In this document: positions 14,301-25,100 of the stretch, in pieces
Layout: the number at the start of each line of letters is the position of its first letter
Position numbering within the stretch: the stretch's first letter is position 1
Assembly: GCA_963978545.1 (NCBI GenBank)
Contig: CAXBTE010000056.1
Coordinates: 1-64,000 of the forward strand
Reading direction: 5' to 3'
DNA: 64,000 nucleotides
Source of the DNA: Linyphia triangularis
Lineage: Eukaryota > Arthropoda > Arachnida > Araneae > Linyphiidae
Made by a program: the position numbers and the translations under genes
Notes under the pieces: model-generated
Told to the model about the DNA's origin: nothing
What the model saw: the letters and a program-made list of their open reading frames with translations, nothing else
The model's database searches: none

Positions 14301-16155
14301 TTAGTCTCATTTAAGTAAAAGAGTTCCAATTGTGAACTGAGTAAAAGAGTGTGCAGTTTCCAGCTGCAGTTTAAACGCTAAGCAAAGTTCTTGTACATGT
14401 TTTTAAAATTCACATATTCAATTCTAAACAAGTTGGATTCAGATCCTCAAATCAGACATCTGGAAGTTGGTGAATATAAGTTTGAAAAAGTGAATAGTTT
14501 TACTTATTTAGGAGCAGAATTTAACAATAACAATGACCTAACTTCAGAAATTCAAATAGATGTTTCTACAGTCTAAAAAAATATATGAGGTCCAGTTTTC
14601 TAAAATTAAGAACTAAATTTCTTTTTTTACAAAACTCCAATAATATATGTGTTAATATATGCATCTGAAACATGGGCGTTGACCTCGAGGAATGAGGAAA
14701 CAATGGCAATTTTCAAGAGAATGGTCCTATGAAGCATTTGTGGTGGAATTCAAATAGATGGCTCTTGGCGAAGGCAAACAAATTCAGATCTATATAAAAT
14801 CTTTAAAAAGCCTGATGTTATCAAATTCAAAGAATAAAATGAGCTGAACATATGGTTAGAATGCAGGAAGACCGGAACTGTAGAAAATTATTTCTAGCCA
14901 AGCCTATAGAAACGAGACAAAAAGGCAGACCTCGTCTGGGGATCGATTTTGTCGAAAAGGACTTCCAACGTTTTGAGGGCCGGGAATTGGTGGACAGTCG
15001 CCAAACGAAGAGACGCCTGGAAGAAACTCCTCGTGAAGGACAGGGTCCATCCAGGGCTCTCGTGCCAGTGAAGAAGAAACAAGTTGGATTGCGACATTAA
15101 CTGTTACTAAAAGGCAGCTTCTACTTATGTTTTGTTGGAGTACATTAGGTATGGGTGACAAGCATGCTGTTTTCTTTTACAAGATAAGACAATATAGAAA
15201 AAAAATACCTTGACGTATAATATACAAAACAAATGATTGGAATGTTTAACAACCAACGCGAATAAATCTCTCACCCAATATCCAAGTTCTAATCCAATAT
15301 CTTTATTTGCAATTAAAAATGTGAACTTCTGGTAATTTCTAATCCTATTCATATTTTTGGAAACAACTGTTATATGACATGTCTGAAGTATTTATACTGG
15401 GTGCCCAGAGTAAAAGAGGAATCGCATTTCAGATTGTTAAACATATTTCCAAATGATCGATTCGAAATTTGTGTTTTGAAAATAATCAGAGGCTTTTTTT
15501 GCTACAATGTAGTTTAGAATTAACGAAATGTAAATTTACTTCCTGCTAAATGTACTGGTAATTGAATTTCGTTATTCGAAACTCAACTTGATGAGATCCT
15601 AACTGAAATAGAATTATTAATAAAATACATATTGCTTTAATTTGGGAGAAAGATTGATTTTATTTTTGCAGGCAGCAATATTATAAAATAAAACATATTG
15701 TAAGGTTTGTATTTGGTGTGCAAGTTAGAGAATTTATTACATATAGATGTTAAACTTAATTTTCATACATAAGAATTTTTGCATATTTTCTAAAATACTT
15801 TTTCAGTTTTAACACTCATTAATGTAGGACAATTTGTTAGTTTCATTTATGTATCTTTTACCCTTACCATAGATTATGTAACACAATAAATTTTTTAAAA
15901 AACATTTATTTCAACTCTTTTTAAGGAATACAAGAATCTTCAAAATGAAGTTGCCAAATTGAATTTGGAACTAGATGCTTTGAAGTTGTTGATTGATCTC
16001 AATAAAATACATAATAGAACAAATAAACCACACAGGTAAATATTTACAAAATAATTTACAAATGCAATGCATTATTTACAAGTTTCAGCTTTTCATATTT
16101 TTTATTGGTTTTCTTAAGGCATCATACAGACGTTTTGCCTAGAAGAAAATTATAA
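2252..16155 (+). CDS. GNPTG: GNPTG, GlcNAc-1-phosphotransferase gamma subunit (multi-exon, 5' partial)
   Basis: Eight exons (2252-2306, 2591-2722, 4213-4290, 5037-5130, 10824-11021, 13686-13826, 15926-16035, 16119-16155) join in frame through GT/AG introns to about 280 residues. The product resembles vertebrate GNPTG, the Golgi subunit that helps the alpha/beta enzyme tag lysosomal hydrolases with mannose-6-phosphate. A mannose-6-phosphate-receptor homology (MRH) domain lies in exons 3-6: [60 protein letters not shown]. That gives six cysteines, the usual MRH number. Several N-glycosylation sequons (NLT, NIT, NNT, NET, NVS) fit a lumenal protein. Exons 6-7 match the C-terminal part of the family, and exon 8 is a leucine-rich helix likely to form a coiled coil. 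The signal-peptide exon is missing from the window. The gene converges on ERCC1. Identity rests on family recognition, supported by conserved exon phases. Confidence 0.88.
2591..2722 (+). CDS. GNPTG: GNPTG exon
   Basis: Acceptor tcgattttag, donor AAAG|gtatca. The split Gly codon joins the previous exon. It encodes [20 protein letters not shown] and, further on, [15 protein letters not shown], holding the first MRH cysteine and an NLT sequon. An 83-codon ORF overlapping it in another frame is a chance ORF. Confidence 0.88.
2723..4212. other. GNPTG intron, no feature seen
   Basis: AT-rich intron between two in-frame exons. I see no repeat, RNA or conserved ORF in it. Confidence 0.6.
4213..4290 (+). 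CDS. GNPTG: GNPTG exon
   Basis: Acceptor tttagttatag, donor CTCGG|gtaatc. It encodes [20 protein letters not shown] then QGILG, the most conserved MRH stretch. It has the Gln (ITQYE) typical of sugar-binding MRH domains and an NIT sequon. Codons split at both ends match the neighbours. Confidence 0.92.
5037..5130 (+). CDS. GNPTG: GNPTG exon
   Basis: Acceptor tacttttatag, donor GTCCAA|gtaaga. It encodes [20 protein letters not shown] then [23 protein letters not shown] lines up with a highly conserved family block, and the cysteine in DHCG is an MRH cysteine. It ends in phase 0. Overlapping ORFs on both strands (4784-5080) are unsupported. Confidence 0.92.
5131..6591. other. GNPTG intron, proximal part
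   Basis: Intron sequence before the large transposon. Apart from a short hAT-like terminus at 6405-6441, I see no gene or structured repeat. The small ORFs at 6084-6432 show no conserved motif. Confidence 0.5.
6405..6441 (+). repeat. Solo hAT-type terminus fragment
   Basis: CAGGGGTGTAGTGG is followed by a GC-rich CCGGTACGGCATACCGG near-palindrome. The first 14 bases match the terminal repeat of the hAT-like element at 43566-45310 (right end CAGGGGTGTAGTGGAGCGGG when reversed). No matching second end is visible nearby, so this is probably one end of a decayed copy. Confidence 0.45.
8889..9038 (+). mobile_element. tRNA-derived SINE, 5'-truncated
   Basis: The element contains a tRNA-like B box (GGGTTCGAGTCCCG) followed by the same non-tRNA body as the copy at 9357-9534, ending in a (CAAC)n tail. 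It is flanked by an 11-base direct repeat CCCATCAATTT at 8878-8888 and 9039-9049, which marks target-primed insertion into the transposase. The A-box half of the tRNA head is missing. Confidence 0.85.
9357..9534 (-). mobile_element. tRNA-derived SINE, full length
   Basis: Read on the minus strand, it starts with a complete tRNA-like head (acceptor arms TGCCGAC and GTTGGCA can pair; A box TATAGTGGTTAGCG; B box GGGTTCGAGTCCC; TCT at the likely anticodon position) followed by a body of about 100 bases. It is flanked by the direct repeat CAGCCGAATTGG at 9345-9356 and 9535-9546. It is inserted in the same transposase as the copy at 8889 but in the opposite orientation. It is a SINE, not a functional tRNA gene. 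Confidence 0.85.
10254..10823. other. GNPTG intron, distal part
   Basis: Intron between the transposon and the next exon. A small tandem of CACAAGTA/CTATTACAAGTA-like units occurs at about 10307-10352. Nothing else is recognised. Confidence 0.5.
10824..11021 (+). CDS. GNPTG: GNPTG exon
   Basis: Acceptor tgcttcttgtag, donor GATAAG|gtaagt; 66 whole codons. It encodes [40 protein letters not shown], then [18 protein letters not shown] and more. It holds the last three MRH cysteines and the start of the C-terminal helical region. The block HVSEPS-C-Y...C-ALLVYP is diagnostic of the family. Confidence 0.95.
11022..11899. other. GNPTG intron, no feature seen
   Basis: AT-rich intron with T-runs. 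The 62-codon ORF at 11480 has no recognisable content. Confidence 0.5.
11900..12868 (+). mobile_element. Decayed element: coding remnant between inverted repeats
   Basis: Two ~145-base arms, about 11900-12050 and 12721-12868, are inverted copies of each other (shared blocks such as GATTTGATCAA, GGGATGATTTC and AAAGAAAGTAAG). Between them a remnant at 12170-12470 (plus strand) reads [20 protein letters not shown] and [16 protein letters not shown], then a stop, then [13 protein letters not shown]. The CxC...C...RCxCKK spacing resembles the cysteine-rich part of proteins carried by arthropod transposable elements, or a CXC (tesmin-like) motif. The superfamily is unknown to me. Confidence 0.55.
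12869..13685. other. GNPTG intron, no feature seen
   Basis: AT-rich intron, nothing recognised. The minus-strand ORF at 13513-13779 overlaps a real exon on the other strand and is a shadow. Confidence 0.5.
13686..13826 (+). CDS. GNPTG: GNPTG exon
   Basis: Acceptor taatgttttag, donor AACCAG|gtatgt; 47 whole codons. It encodes [20 protein letters not shown], then a Pro/Thr-rich linker and FTDLPSCNQ. It matches the family's GH..LL..LFEDAGY block and a variable linker with one Cys. Confidence 0.88.
13827..14390. other. GNPTG intron with a G homopolymer
   Basis: The intron contains a run of about 13 G near 13960 within a CTCAGG-rich stretch (13900-14230) that looks like an old repeat. No family is recognised. 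Confidence 0.4.
14391..15095 (+). mobile_element. 3' remnant of a LINE retrotransposon (RTE-like)
   Basis: Fragments in shifting frames resemble the C-terminal end of non-LTR reverse transcriptases: [16 protein letters not shown] (14475-14525), a [23 protein letters not shown] stretch near 14670-14720, a [23 protein letters not shown] stretch near 14760-14815, and [20 protein letters not shown] (14914-14973). Stops and frameshifts interrupt it. The RTE-type assignment is by resemblance only. It sits in a GNPTG intron in sense orientation. Confidence 0.65.
15096..15925. other. GNPTG intron, no feature seen
   Basis: AT-rich intron between the LINE remnant and the next exon. Small ORFs here lack conserved motifs. 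Confidence 0.5.
15926..16035 (+). CDS. GNPTG: GNPTG exon, C-terminal helix
   Basis: Acceptor ctctttttaag, donor CACAG|gtaaat. It encodes [20 protein letters not shown] then [16 protein letters not shown], a Leu-rich amphipathic helix that matches the family's KEL..EI..LK.LL region before the C-terminus. It ends with two bases of a split codon. Confidence 0.82.
16119..16155 (+). CDS. GNPTG: GNPTG putative last coding exon
   Basis: A strong acceptor (ttttattggttttcttaag, ending at 16118) gives a split Arg codon, then [11 protein letters not shown] and TAA. The C-terminus of this family is poorly conserved, so splice strength and phase are the only support. An alternative acceptor at about 17493 would give MIQRQ and a stop. 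Confidence 0.5.
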
Positions 16156-16630
16156 GATTAGCAAAAATTTCAAAATACTACGATAAGACTGCATGTTTGA
16201 AAAACCATGAATTATTTTCTTTCAATTTAGATAGAAACTAGATGTAAAGTTGCAGTCTACAAAATTTCGCTAAATTTTAAATGTCTATGAATTCTTGCAT
16301 TGCTATAAAGACAACCTGAATGATTTTAGATATTTTTGTTGCTTGTTTTTGAAAATTAAATTTTTAGTATTATTTTATAATATGATTGTCTTATGTTTAT
16401 TATATCAAAAAGAGTTGGACAATTTAAGAACAGATATTGTCATTTTTTTAAAAAAGAATTTAGCTACACTATTTTTCTTTTATTTGTTAATGAAGTAAGA
16501 AGCAAAAAGAAAGCGAAATTATTTTCCAAAATCACATATTTTTTCCCATTAAAAAAAAAAAAAAAAAAAAAATGCAGGAAAATTAAAATGCTTGTTTTGT
16601 TTTTGCACTATTGGTGCATTTTAACCATCG

Positions 16631-16950
16631 ATATAGATTAACAACTGGATAGACTGCTTCAATGGTAATATAAGGAGAAAATCTCACACTAGTAGTTGAT
16701 GATGGGTGGGCAATTATCCAATTACGGTTCACTTCTATAGTCGGGTGGAAATGAGGACACCTTGTAAAGTACTAGAGTAGATATTTTATTGCACATTATT
16801 AATGATTAAGGTCTACTATTGATAGTTCTGTTGTGTACAACCCAGGATTTTATTTTCAATCCTCAGCAATGCATTTTTTTCATCCACCCAATGATCTGGC
16901 AACAGCTTCATTTTCCCAGCATTAAGCTGTCTATCTAGTTTTTATCTATT
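16631..16950. mobile_element. Possible MITE with ~32-bp inverted ends
   Basis: The sequence at 16631-16662 (ATAGATTAACAACTGGATAG...) is an imperfect inverted copy of 16918-16950. The 250 bases between are non-coding. It lies in the intergenic stretch between the two convergent host genes. No family is assigned. Confidence 0.4.
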
Positions 16951-19109
16951 ATATTGATGATTTTAAGTTGCTTTGAAAAAAAAAAAAAAAAAAAAAAATC
17001 AGAATACTATTACAAATCTAATAAAATGTAACACTAACATTAGATTTTGACAGCAATCCAGTTTATTACTTGACTTTAAATATTATATTCTTTGCTTATT
17101 TGGAGTGAAGATTATCAATTCTAATAACATTACTTGGAAAGTTATTTTGTAATACAACAATGAATTACAATCAATTCAACACTTAGCTTAAATAATGTAT
17201 GTACATGTTCTAAACGAATCTGAAATTTATTAATTAGAAAATATTGGACATAAATAGGGAAAACAAAAATGTTTTCGAAATTTATTTTGTGTTGCACATT
17301 ATTTTGGCTTGGTTGAATTGGTTTTTACCAAATTTAACTTTAGTATAATTTCAATTAGAATGATTTGGAGTAGTTTTAAAAGAATAAAAACTATAACAAA
17401 TTTGAGGTACTTTTAAACCTTATTTTTGTATACAATTTAATTATGTAGTTATTTTATGATTTCAAAGTAATTTTGAAATTTCATGCTTTAGAATGATTCA
17501 ACGCCAATAGACTAATGATAGAAGTATATGGTTTGTGTGACAAAATATCGCAAGTGGAAGATAATGAACACAGCAACTATAACAACTTTGTTGAAATATA
17601 TATATGTAAATAAATAATATTTTATAAATACTCTTGAGTTGTAAGTTAATTCTATTGCAAAGTATGTTTGACGATATATTTAAATGAATTTATAAGAAAG
17701 AGTGCCATTGGTTTGAAAAACCAGACATGCATTTAATAAAAAATTAAACTTGTATTTATTATTTACATTTTTCTCTAAATGCGGTTAAAATTTTATATAT
17801 ATTTGTATGTAAAATGTTGTATTTTGTAAGATATTAACTATTGTATTAAGACAGTCTAAAAATGAATATATACCAAATAAAATACTCCCCTCATACATTG
17901 TCACATATAAAAGGCCGAATAAGGTTAATATTACAATTTTATTGAAATCTAAATTATAGTAACTTTTTTTTCAAGCTTGAAGCTGTATTAAAAGAAATGT
18001 AATACTAAAGTAGAAAAGTAATATACAACTATCAAATTGTACAGATGTAACATTTTATTGTTAGGTATTACATTTTTTTAATATTATTTTTACTGCACAA
18101 CTGTTAAAGTTTGGATTAACGAGTGCATTAAAATTAAATTTTTAATCTTAAATTAAATTATTATTATTACTTGCAAAGAAGATATTTATTTTTTTATCAA
18201 CGTCTATTGGATGATTAGAAAAAAAGGGTGGAATGAATATTAAACATTTAAACCTTAGGTTTAACCTTTTATGTTCTCTTCTATACAAAAACGCTTCTAA
18301 TTGAGGCAATGAAACAGTAAAAAAAATGCACGTTAATAAGTTTTAATTATAGTGTAAAGTATATTTATGGAGATAAGGCAGTCTATTAACTATTATTTAA
18401 AATTCAGCTTGCAAATACTGGCCAGATATTTTGCAAAAAGACAATTTCAAACAATTTAAATATGATATACCACATAAATAAAATAGCTAATTTGATTGAT
18501 GGGGCCAAATAATTGAACACAAGCTTATGTCAAATTGGCTATTGGTTACCTTTGAATTTGAATAACTTAAAATGTGAAGATTAAGGCTTTTGTGTAATTT
18601 ATATTCAAGCAGCTAAGTTTAAATTCATCTATTTATAATTTTTACTGCTAAGTGATGTTAATTTGCGTAGATTTTGATAATTTGTTCAATTTCAATTTAT
18701 TTGGAGTGTGGTGCTTGAAATGTTAAATTTAAAGCACTATCATATTGATCATAATGTTTTAATACAATTAGGTGAAATCTTTTTTTTTCGAAAACAAGGC
18801 ATCAAATATGCAGCTACATGTTAATGACATTATTCACAGGTTTTATGTATTTCACAGAACTAGTAGAAGCATTCAATAATGATTGTTCCAATCAAAATAG
18901 ATGCGAGTGACTAAAATTTCAAATGGGGGGGGGGGGGATCAATATAAACAGAAAATCATACTGTAAATCCTTCAGAGCAAACAAAGTATTTTTTTTTTAA
19001 AAATAAAGCATTTAGAAATATCGATTTTTAAAGAAATATGGATGAAAGATTTTTACAGAAATAAAATTAGCAATCATTTTCAAGTTCACAAATAAGTTTT
19101 AACTCTTAC
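16951..19109. other. Region between convergent GNPTG and ERCC1, no gene seen
   Basis: AT-rich; it should contain the 3' UTR of GNPTG and the short last exon and 3' UTR of ERCC1. Poly-A runs (16978-16997) and a G-run (about 18926-18937) are present. AATAAA-like signals occur near 17735. I could not place the ERCC1 terminal exon with confidence. Confidence 0.4.
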
Positions 19110-19178
19110 CTTTAAAGGTCCCATTCCTGGGCATTTTGTTAATTCCTCTATTGAAGCTTGTACGATGCCTTTTAATGT
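19110..19178 (-). CDS. ERCC1: ERCC1 exon 9
   Basis: Minus-strand acceptor ctattattag, donor TTTAAAG|gtaaga; 23 codons, [20 protein letters not shown] then PLK. This is the second helix-hairpin-helix; CPGxGP is the hairpin. In vertebrates the next exon begins at the same position (after GPQK). Confidence 0.92.
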
Positions 19179-22100
19179 CTAATAATAGAACAAATTATGA
19201 TTAGAAAATTATTGGAAAAGAAAGAAATATATAAATTTGTCAAATACACACTTACTTTGAAAGTAGAGAGTAAAACCATTGCATCGGTTTTATTGACAGA
19301 TCTTATGGTAGTGAGACAATCAATCAGCTGGAAGTAAATATTTATCATTAAAAATAACTATAAATTTTAGCTAAATTACAATGTTAATTTATTTGTTTAA
19401 GGTAGTTGTAATTGCGTTACAGATCGTGTTAAATATGTACAGTTCTGTACACCTATTTCAGAAATTACTCGTTTCACTTCTGAGTTTTTCGTGATTTTGT
19501 CGTAAAACCTTACCTAATACTTTTTCAATGATTATTAAGTTATCATTAATACTTTTTTCAATGAAATAAAAGCTGTATTATACAGTAAAATGCAAATCTA
19601 TTTCGATAGAAGATTTAAGAAAATGTACAATAAACTCGCGTAGAAATAAGACAAATTTAAAGATAGATTTATGTGTTCATATTCATTTTCCTAGATGTAA
19701 AAAAATACATAATTAGAATTTTTATGTTTCTAAATAGATTATTACCATAAAAAATACATCATTATAAAGGAAATGAAATGGAGAATAAGAATGTGTATTT
19801 TTGACGACTTTTAGATCCACAACTTCAAAATAAAATTACCCTTACTTGAGAATAGTGGTCACTATCTTGTTTTTCTTTAATAAGGTCAGCCGATTTATTT
19901 TCAAACATTTTATAAGTTTCCAGGTAATTTCCCGCTTCTTCAGCACTGTGGAATTAATAAAAATACACTTTAACAACTTATTTTTAAAAAAGGCAATGTG
20001 TTACAAATAAAATATGGTGCAAACATTAAAAATTAAACCTATTAAAAAACATATCACTACAATATTACAGTAAAACCCCATTAATGCAAAATCGCTTAAC
20101 ATGAAATCTCGTTTAATGGAAAGTAAAAGCAGTTCTCTGTACATATTACGTAACATTAATTTATTCGTTTAACATGAAATTCGATTAATGCGAACAATTT
20201 CGGCAGACTTCGTGTTAACAGGGTTTGACTGTATTAAAGGCCTATATGACAGCAGAAATATCGTCCGGACTTATCAAGCAATGCTAAATTTAATCCAAAA
20301 AAGTTTGAAAAGAAATTAAATCACGAATTTAGTTGGTTGACCTATTTTTGTATATAATAATGTCTAATTTTGATGGGGACCTACAACTTAACCATAACAA
20401 ACCTACATAACCCAGGATTTGAAGTCAGCACTTTTGGCATGTGAAGGCTAGAGTGCTAACCAAATAGCCAACAGGTGAGCCAAGACTTTAAGGATCATCA
20501 TAAAAATCAAGTTACTGTTGCTAACCAATAAACAAATCTAATGAATTTTCTCAAAACTATAGATATAATTTTTGAGACTCACTATTTTGTTATTTAGGCA
20601 AGTAGAGTGTTTTGATAAATAATAGCATTAACACTTAATTCAATTAGACCAGAACAAACACAGTGATGTTTAATGATGATGAGCAATGAAAAGTTTTGAG
20701 CCAAAATAATTTTAAATGAAATCAAATATAAATAATGTATCAAATTTCTTAATAAAATAAACATGCAATGAACTGTTAAAACTTAAAGATACTGTAACAA
20801 AATATATCATGTTTATTGACTTATACATTGAGTATAAACTTAATTTATTAAACTAAAAACTGGAGTTTAAAGAAGTAAAATTTATGGAACAGGTAAACAT
20901 TCATTTAATAAGATACAAAGAATAAACAATAAAATACAAAGAGTAACATATAGACTGATATCAAAGGTAAAATAATTTCACTCTTTGATTGATGTTGTTT
21001 TGAGAATAATGATTAATAGTAATTTGCCTTATGCTACAATCAGCAACAGTATCAATTTTGTTGTCAGTGGATTGTTCAAGAAAATTATTATGAATAATTA
21101 CCAATTAATAATTTGAATTCAATTTGTTTTGTCAATTAAAATATACAATAAATTAAACCTATTTTTTTTCTGAATTAAAAGAGTTTTGGTAAGTGTAGGA
21201 TCTCACTTGGATCCTTTTTCAGGTTCAAATTATGGAAGGTAACAAACGCCAGCACACTTAAGAAACGAGAGCAAAACCCTTCACGTCTTTCTTTAATTAC
21301 AAAAAGTTTAGAACTGGAACAAGAACATATATAAAATAACCGTTTTTACATTCTAAAAAAAAGATTATCGTCTGCACTTTTTCAGTTCGTAACAGAATTC
21401 AGAACAAGCCGAATAGTACAAAAGTCAATTCTTATAAGCAACTCCATGATGACGTAACATACTCCCACCTTTTTTGAGTATTTATTTACTCAAAAAACAA
21501 AGTCACATTGAGCAAGTCCAGTCTCTTCGGTGGTTTCACCTTTCTCCCATATCTTGAAATCCCGTGGATATCGTCAGCCGAAGCATCAGGAATTGACTCG
21601 GCATTCACAGGACCTTGAACTGGATCATCAGTAACGTCTGGTACATCAGAAGGGGTAGTGACCGCCACAGGAATATCTTCAGACTGTACCTCTAAGGGAA
21701 ATACTCGTTGGATAGGACGAATTATTATTGAGTTACCACATTTGAGTCGTAAAGAACGAATTTTCCCATCTCTACCTGGGATCAATTCCAATACCTTGGC
21801 TAGAGGCCAATATAAACCCTTCTTGTTAGGATTCTCAATGAGCACAACTTCTCCAACAGTCAAGAAACGAGATGATGGTTTTTGACTTTTTTCTACTAAC
21901 AAACCTAAATACTCTTTTCGGAACCTGCTCCTTAAATCCTTAAGAAGTTTAGACCGAAACTTCACTCGTTTTTGAAACTTGGCAAAATCACTTAAATCTA
22001 AGTCAGTGACATCAAGAGAAGAATTACTCATCAAAAACATTGCTGGCGTAATTGCCACAAGATCCTCGGAATCCTCTGAAATGTAAGTTAATGGGCGAGA

Positions 22101-25100
22101 GTTTATGATAGACTCACAGTCACATAAAACAGTTAGAAGCTCTTCATACGACAAAATCGCGTTTCCTAAAGTACGCTTTAAGAGATCTTTAACCACTCTT
22201 ATAAGTCTCTCCCACCATCCCCCCCACCATGCAGCGGTGGGTGGGATGAACTTCCACTTTATTTGTTGAATTTCTGTCTCCCGCTCTATACTCTCCCAAT
22301 CAAGATTTTTGAATTCAGCTACAGCACCCCTAAAGTTAGTACCATTGTCTGAATACACTATCTTAGGTCTTCCTCTGCGTGCGATAAAGCGTCGAAATGA
22401 AAGCAGAAAGTTCTCTGTTGACAACGAAGTTATGAGCTCCAAGTGCACTGCTCTGAAGACTGCACAGGTATAGAGAACAATCCAGACTTTTTCACCATTC
22501 TGGAGGAAGAGAGGGCCGGCCAGATCAACACCTAACACCTCGAAAACATTAGTATCCCTAACTCGGTCAGGAGGCAGAGCTACTGGTTCAGTAACAGCTG
22601 GTTTTGCACTGTACCTTCGACACCTCACACACTTCCTAACGATATTTCGGACAGTTTTTCTAGCTTTTAGAATCCAATATTTCTCTCTGATAATTGAGAG
22701 AAGTATTTGAGTACCAGCATGACAATTTGTATGGTGTAAGTATTGGATCAACCTCACAGTCAAGGTATAGTTTTCTGGAAGGAGGATAGGTGACAAAAAA
22801 GAATGGTCATCTTTACGCTCAGTTATTCTGGTCTTAACATGCAGCAATCCCTCATCATCCTTAAATACGTTAATTATTGGTGCACAATTTGGATCAGGGA
22901 AGAATTTTGATTGTTCCGAGCGAATAAGAACCTTTTCGACTCTTTCAATTTCAGTACACGAGAGTTTTCCCGTCGCTCTATTTTCAGGAGTTTTACGACA
23001 GTTATCAAGAAATCTCTTGATCCATGCAGTCAACCTGATAATAGAGTGGTAATTCGAAAACTTATTTGAATACCATTCCTCATTGTTTACATTAATGTGA
23101 CACAATTTAACTTTCCTCCTTTCAGAATCGACCTCTTTCACTGCACAATTGATCTCAGTTGTAGGCCAATTTTTAGAATCCTCAATCAGCCATGCTGGGC
23201 CTTCACACCATTTTGAATCCAACAGATATCTGGGTGAACAGCCACGAGAAAGAACATCTGCTGGATTCAAGTGATCTGAAACGTGTCTCCAGTTTTCAGA
23301 AGGAGTAATTTCTCCTATTTCTCTTACTCTATTTGCCACAAAAATTGACCATTCCCCATAATGTTTTATCCAGTATAAAGCTACCATAGAATCCGTCCAA
23401 AAGGTAGTGGTCAAATCAGGCAGGTCCAATGCCTTCTGAATGGATTTGGCCAATCTGGCACCCACGCAACAAGCCAAGAGTTCTAACCTAGGTATTGATA
23501 CAGTTTTGGATGGAGCAACCCTAGCCTTTGCTCTAATTAGATGTAATTTAATTCTGAAAGGTGTTTTTGATCTTAAGAAAACGCAAGCCGCGAAAGCAGT
23601 TTTGGAAGCATCTACGAAAACGTGCATGTCTGATGAGGAATTAGCCTCACAATATCTGGGGATTTCTAAGCCCTCTAACAAGGAAATATCAGTGAACCAT
23701 TTATTAAATTTGTTATATAAATCTGGAGGTAAGGGATCATCCCATGATAATTTTAGTTTCCATGTTTCTTGCAACCAAACTTTAGGCTGCAATGTAGCTG
23801 CTGTTAATATGCCAATAGGATCAAAGATTCTCTGAATGGCAGATAACATCGACCGTTTAGTCAATTGTTCAGTTTTTCCTAACTGTTCCTTATCGATGAA
23901 ACACCTAAGAGTATCCCTGTCTAAATTCCATACAACTCCTAATACATTTGTATCACCTTCAGATTTAGTTACTCCCTCCCCTTTAACGTTGCTTTCCCAT
24001 GCTCTGAGGTTAAAACACCCCACTTTCATAATTTCCTCAGACTTGGAAATAAATGGATGTATTTCCTGGGCGTGGAATACACCGGTAACACAATTGTCTA
24101 CGTAGAAGGAATGACGCAGTTTATTAACCAAATCTCGATATTGTGGGGGACTATGCTCTAACAAATGCTTTATTGAGGCTGCTAATAGAAATGGGCTTGA
24201 GCAGACACCGAACACCACGCGACAATGACGATAAATTATTTCTTCACTTTCATGGGGATAGAAAAACCTTAAAAAGTCCTTATGTTTGGGGGTTATACTT
24301 AATTGCAGAAAAGCTTTCTCAATATCTCCTGATATGCCAATAGGGTACACACGAAATCTATCTAAGATATCCGGTATCAGTTCAATTAAATTTGGACCTC
24401 TATGAAGGCAATCATTAAGAGAAGGTTTACTTCTTTCCCTGGCAGCTGCATCAAATACGGGGCGGATCTTAGTAGTTTTAGAAGGTGTATACACTGGTCT
24501 ATGGGGCATATAATAACCATCATTTTTAATTTCATTATCTGGGACCTTTTCAATGATTTTTAACCTCTCCCATTCTTTAAATACAGCAACATAGGATTCA
24601 AGACAGTCCTTATCAATTATACCTTGACACATTCGTTTGTGTCTTTTCAATGTTAAACTTTTATTACTTGGTAATTTGCTTTCAGTTTTAAATGGCAAGG
24701 ACAATTCATATCTACCATCTGGAAGCACATTTAAATTATTCTCAAATTGCTCAATTGCTTTTGCATAACGCATGTTTCCTTTTAAATTCTCCACTGGATC
24801 TCGAATACCTATTGTTTCCAGATCCCACAATTCTTTGATATTAAAAGTGGACAATTGTGTGGATAACATACTTACCACTGGTTTTGACAATTGTCTTTCA
24901 CTTATAGCAGGCACTGACATTACAACATGTTCCCTAAAATTTTCTTTAATTTTACCCATTAAAGTATATCCTAACTTGGTTTCAACAGCCGTTAAACCAC
25001 ATTCGAGTGTAATGCTCATACCCGTTAAGATTAACCCAATAGAATCGGCTCCCATTAGTAAATCGATTTCATAATGTGACGAATAAATATCAGGTACATC

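Noticed and set aside
17494..17511. Alternative GNPTG last exon (MIQRQ, stop)
   Set aside because: Phase fits, but the acceptor at 16118 has a stronger pyrimidine tract and is nearer.
17496..17600. Candidate last exon of ERCC1 on the minus strand containing HKPY before a stop
   Set aside because: Phase would fit, but the residues before HKPY do not resemble the family (ARRLFDVLHEPF), so it is probably chance.
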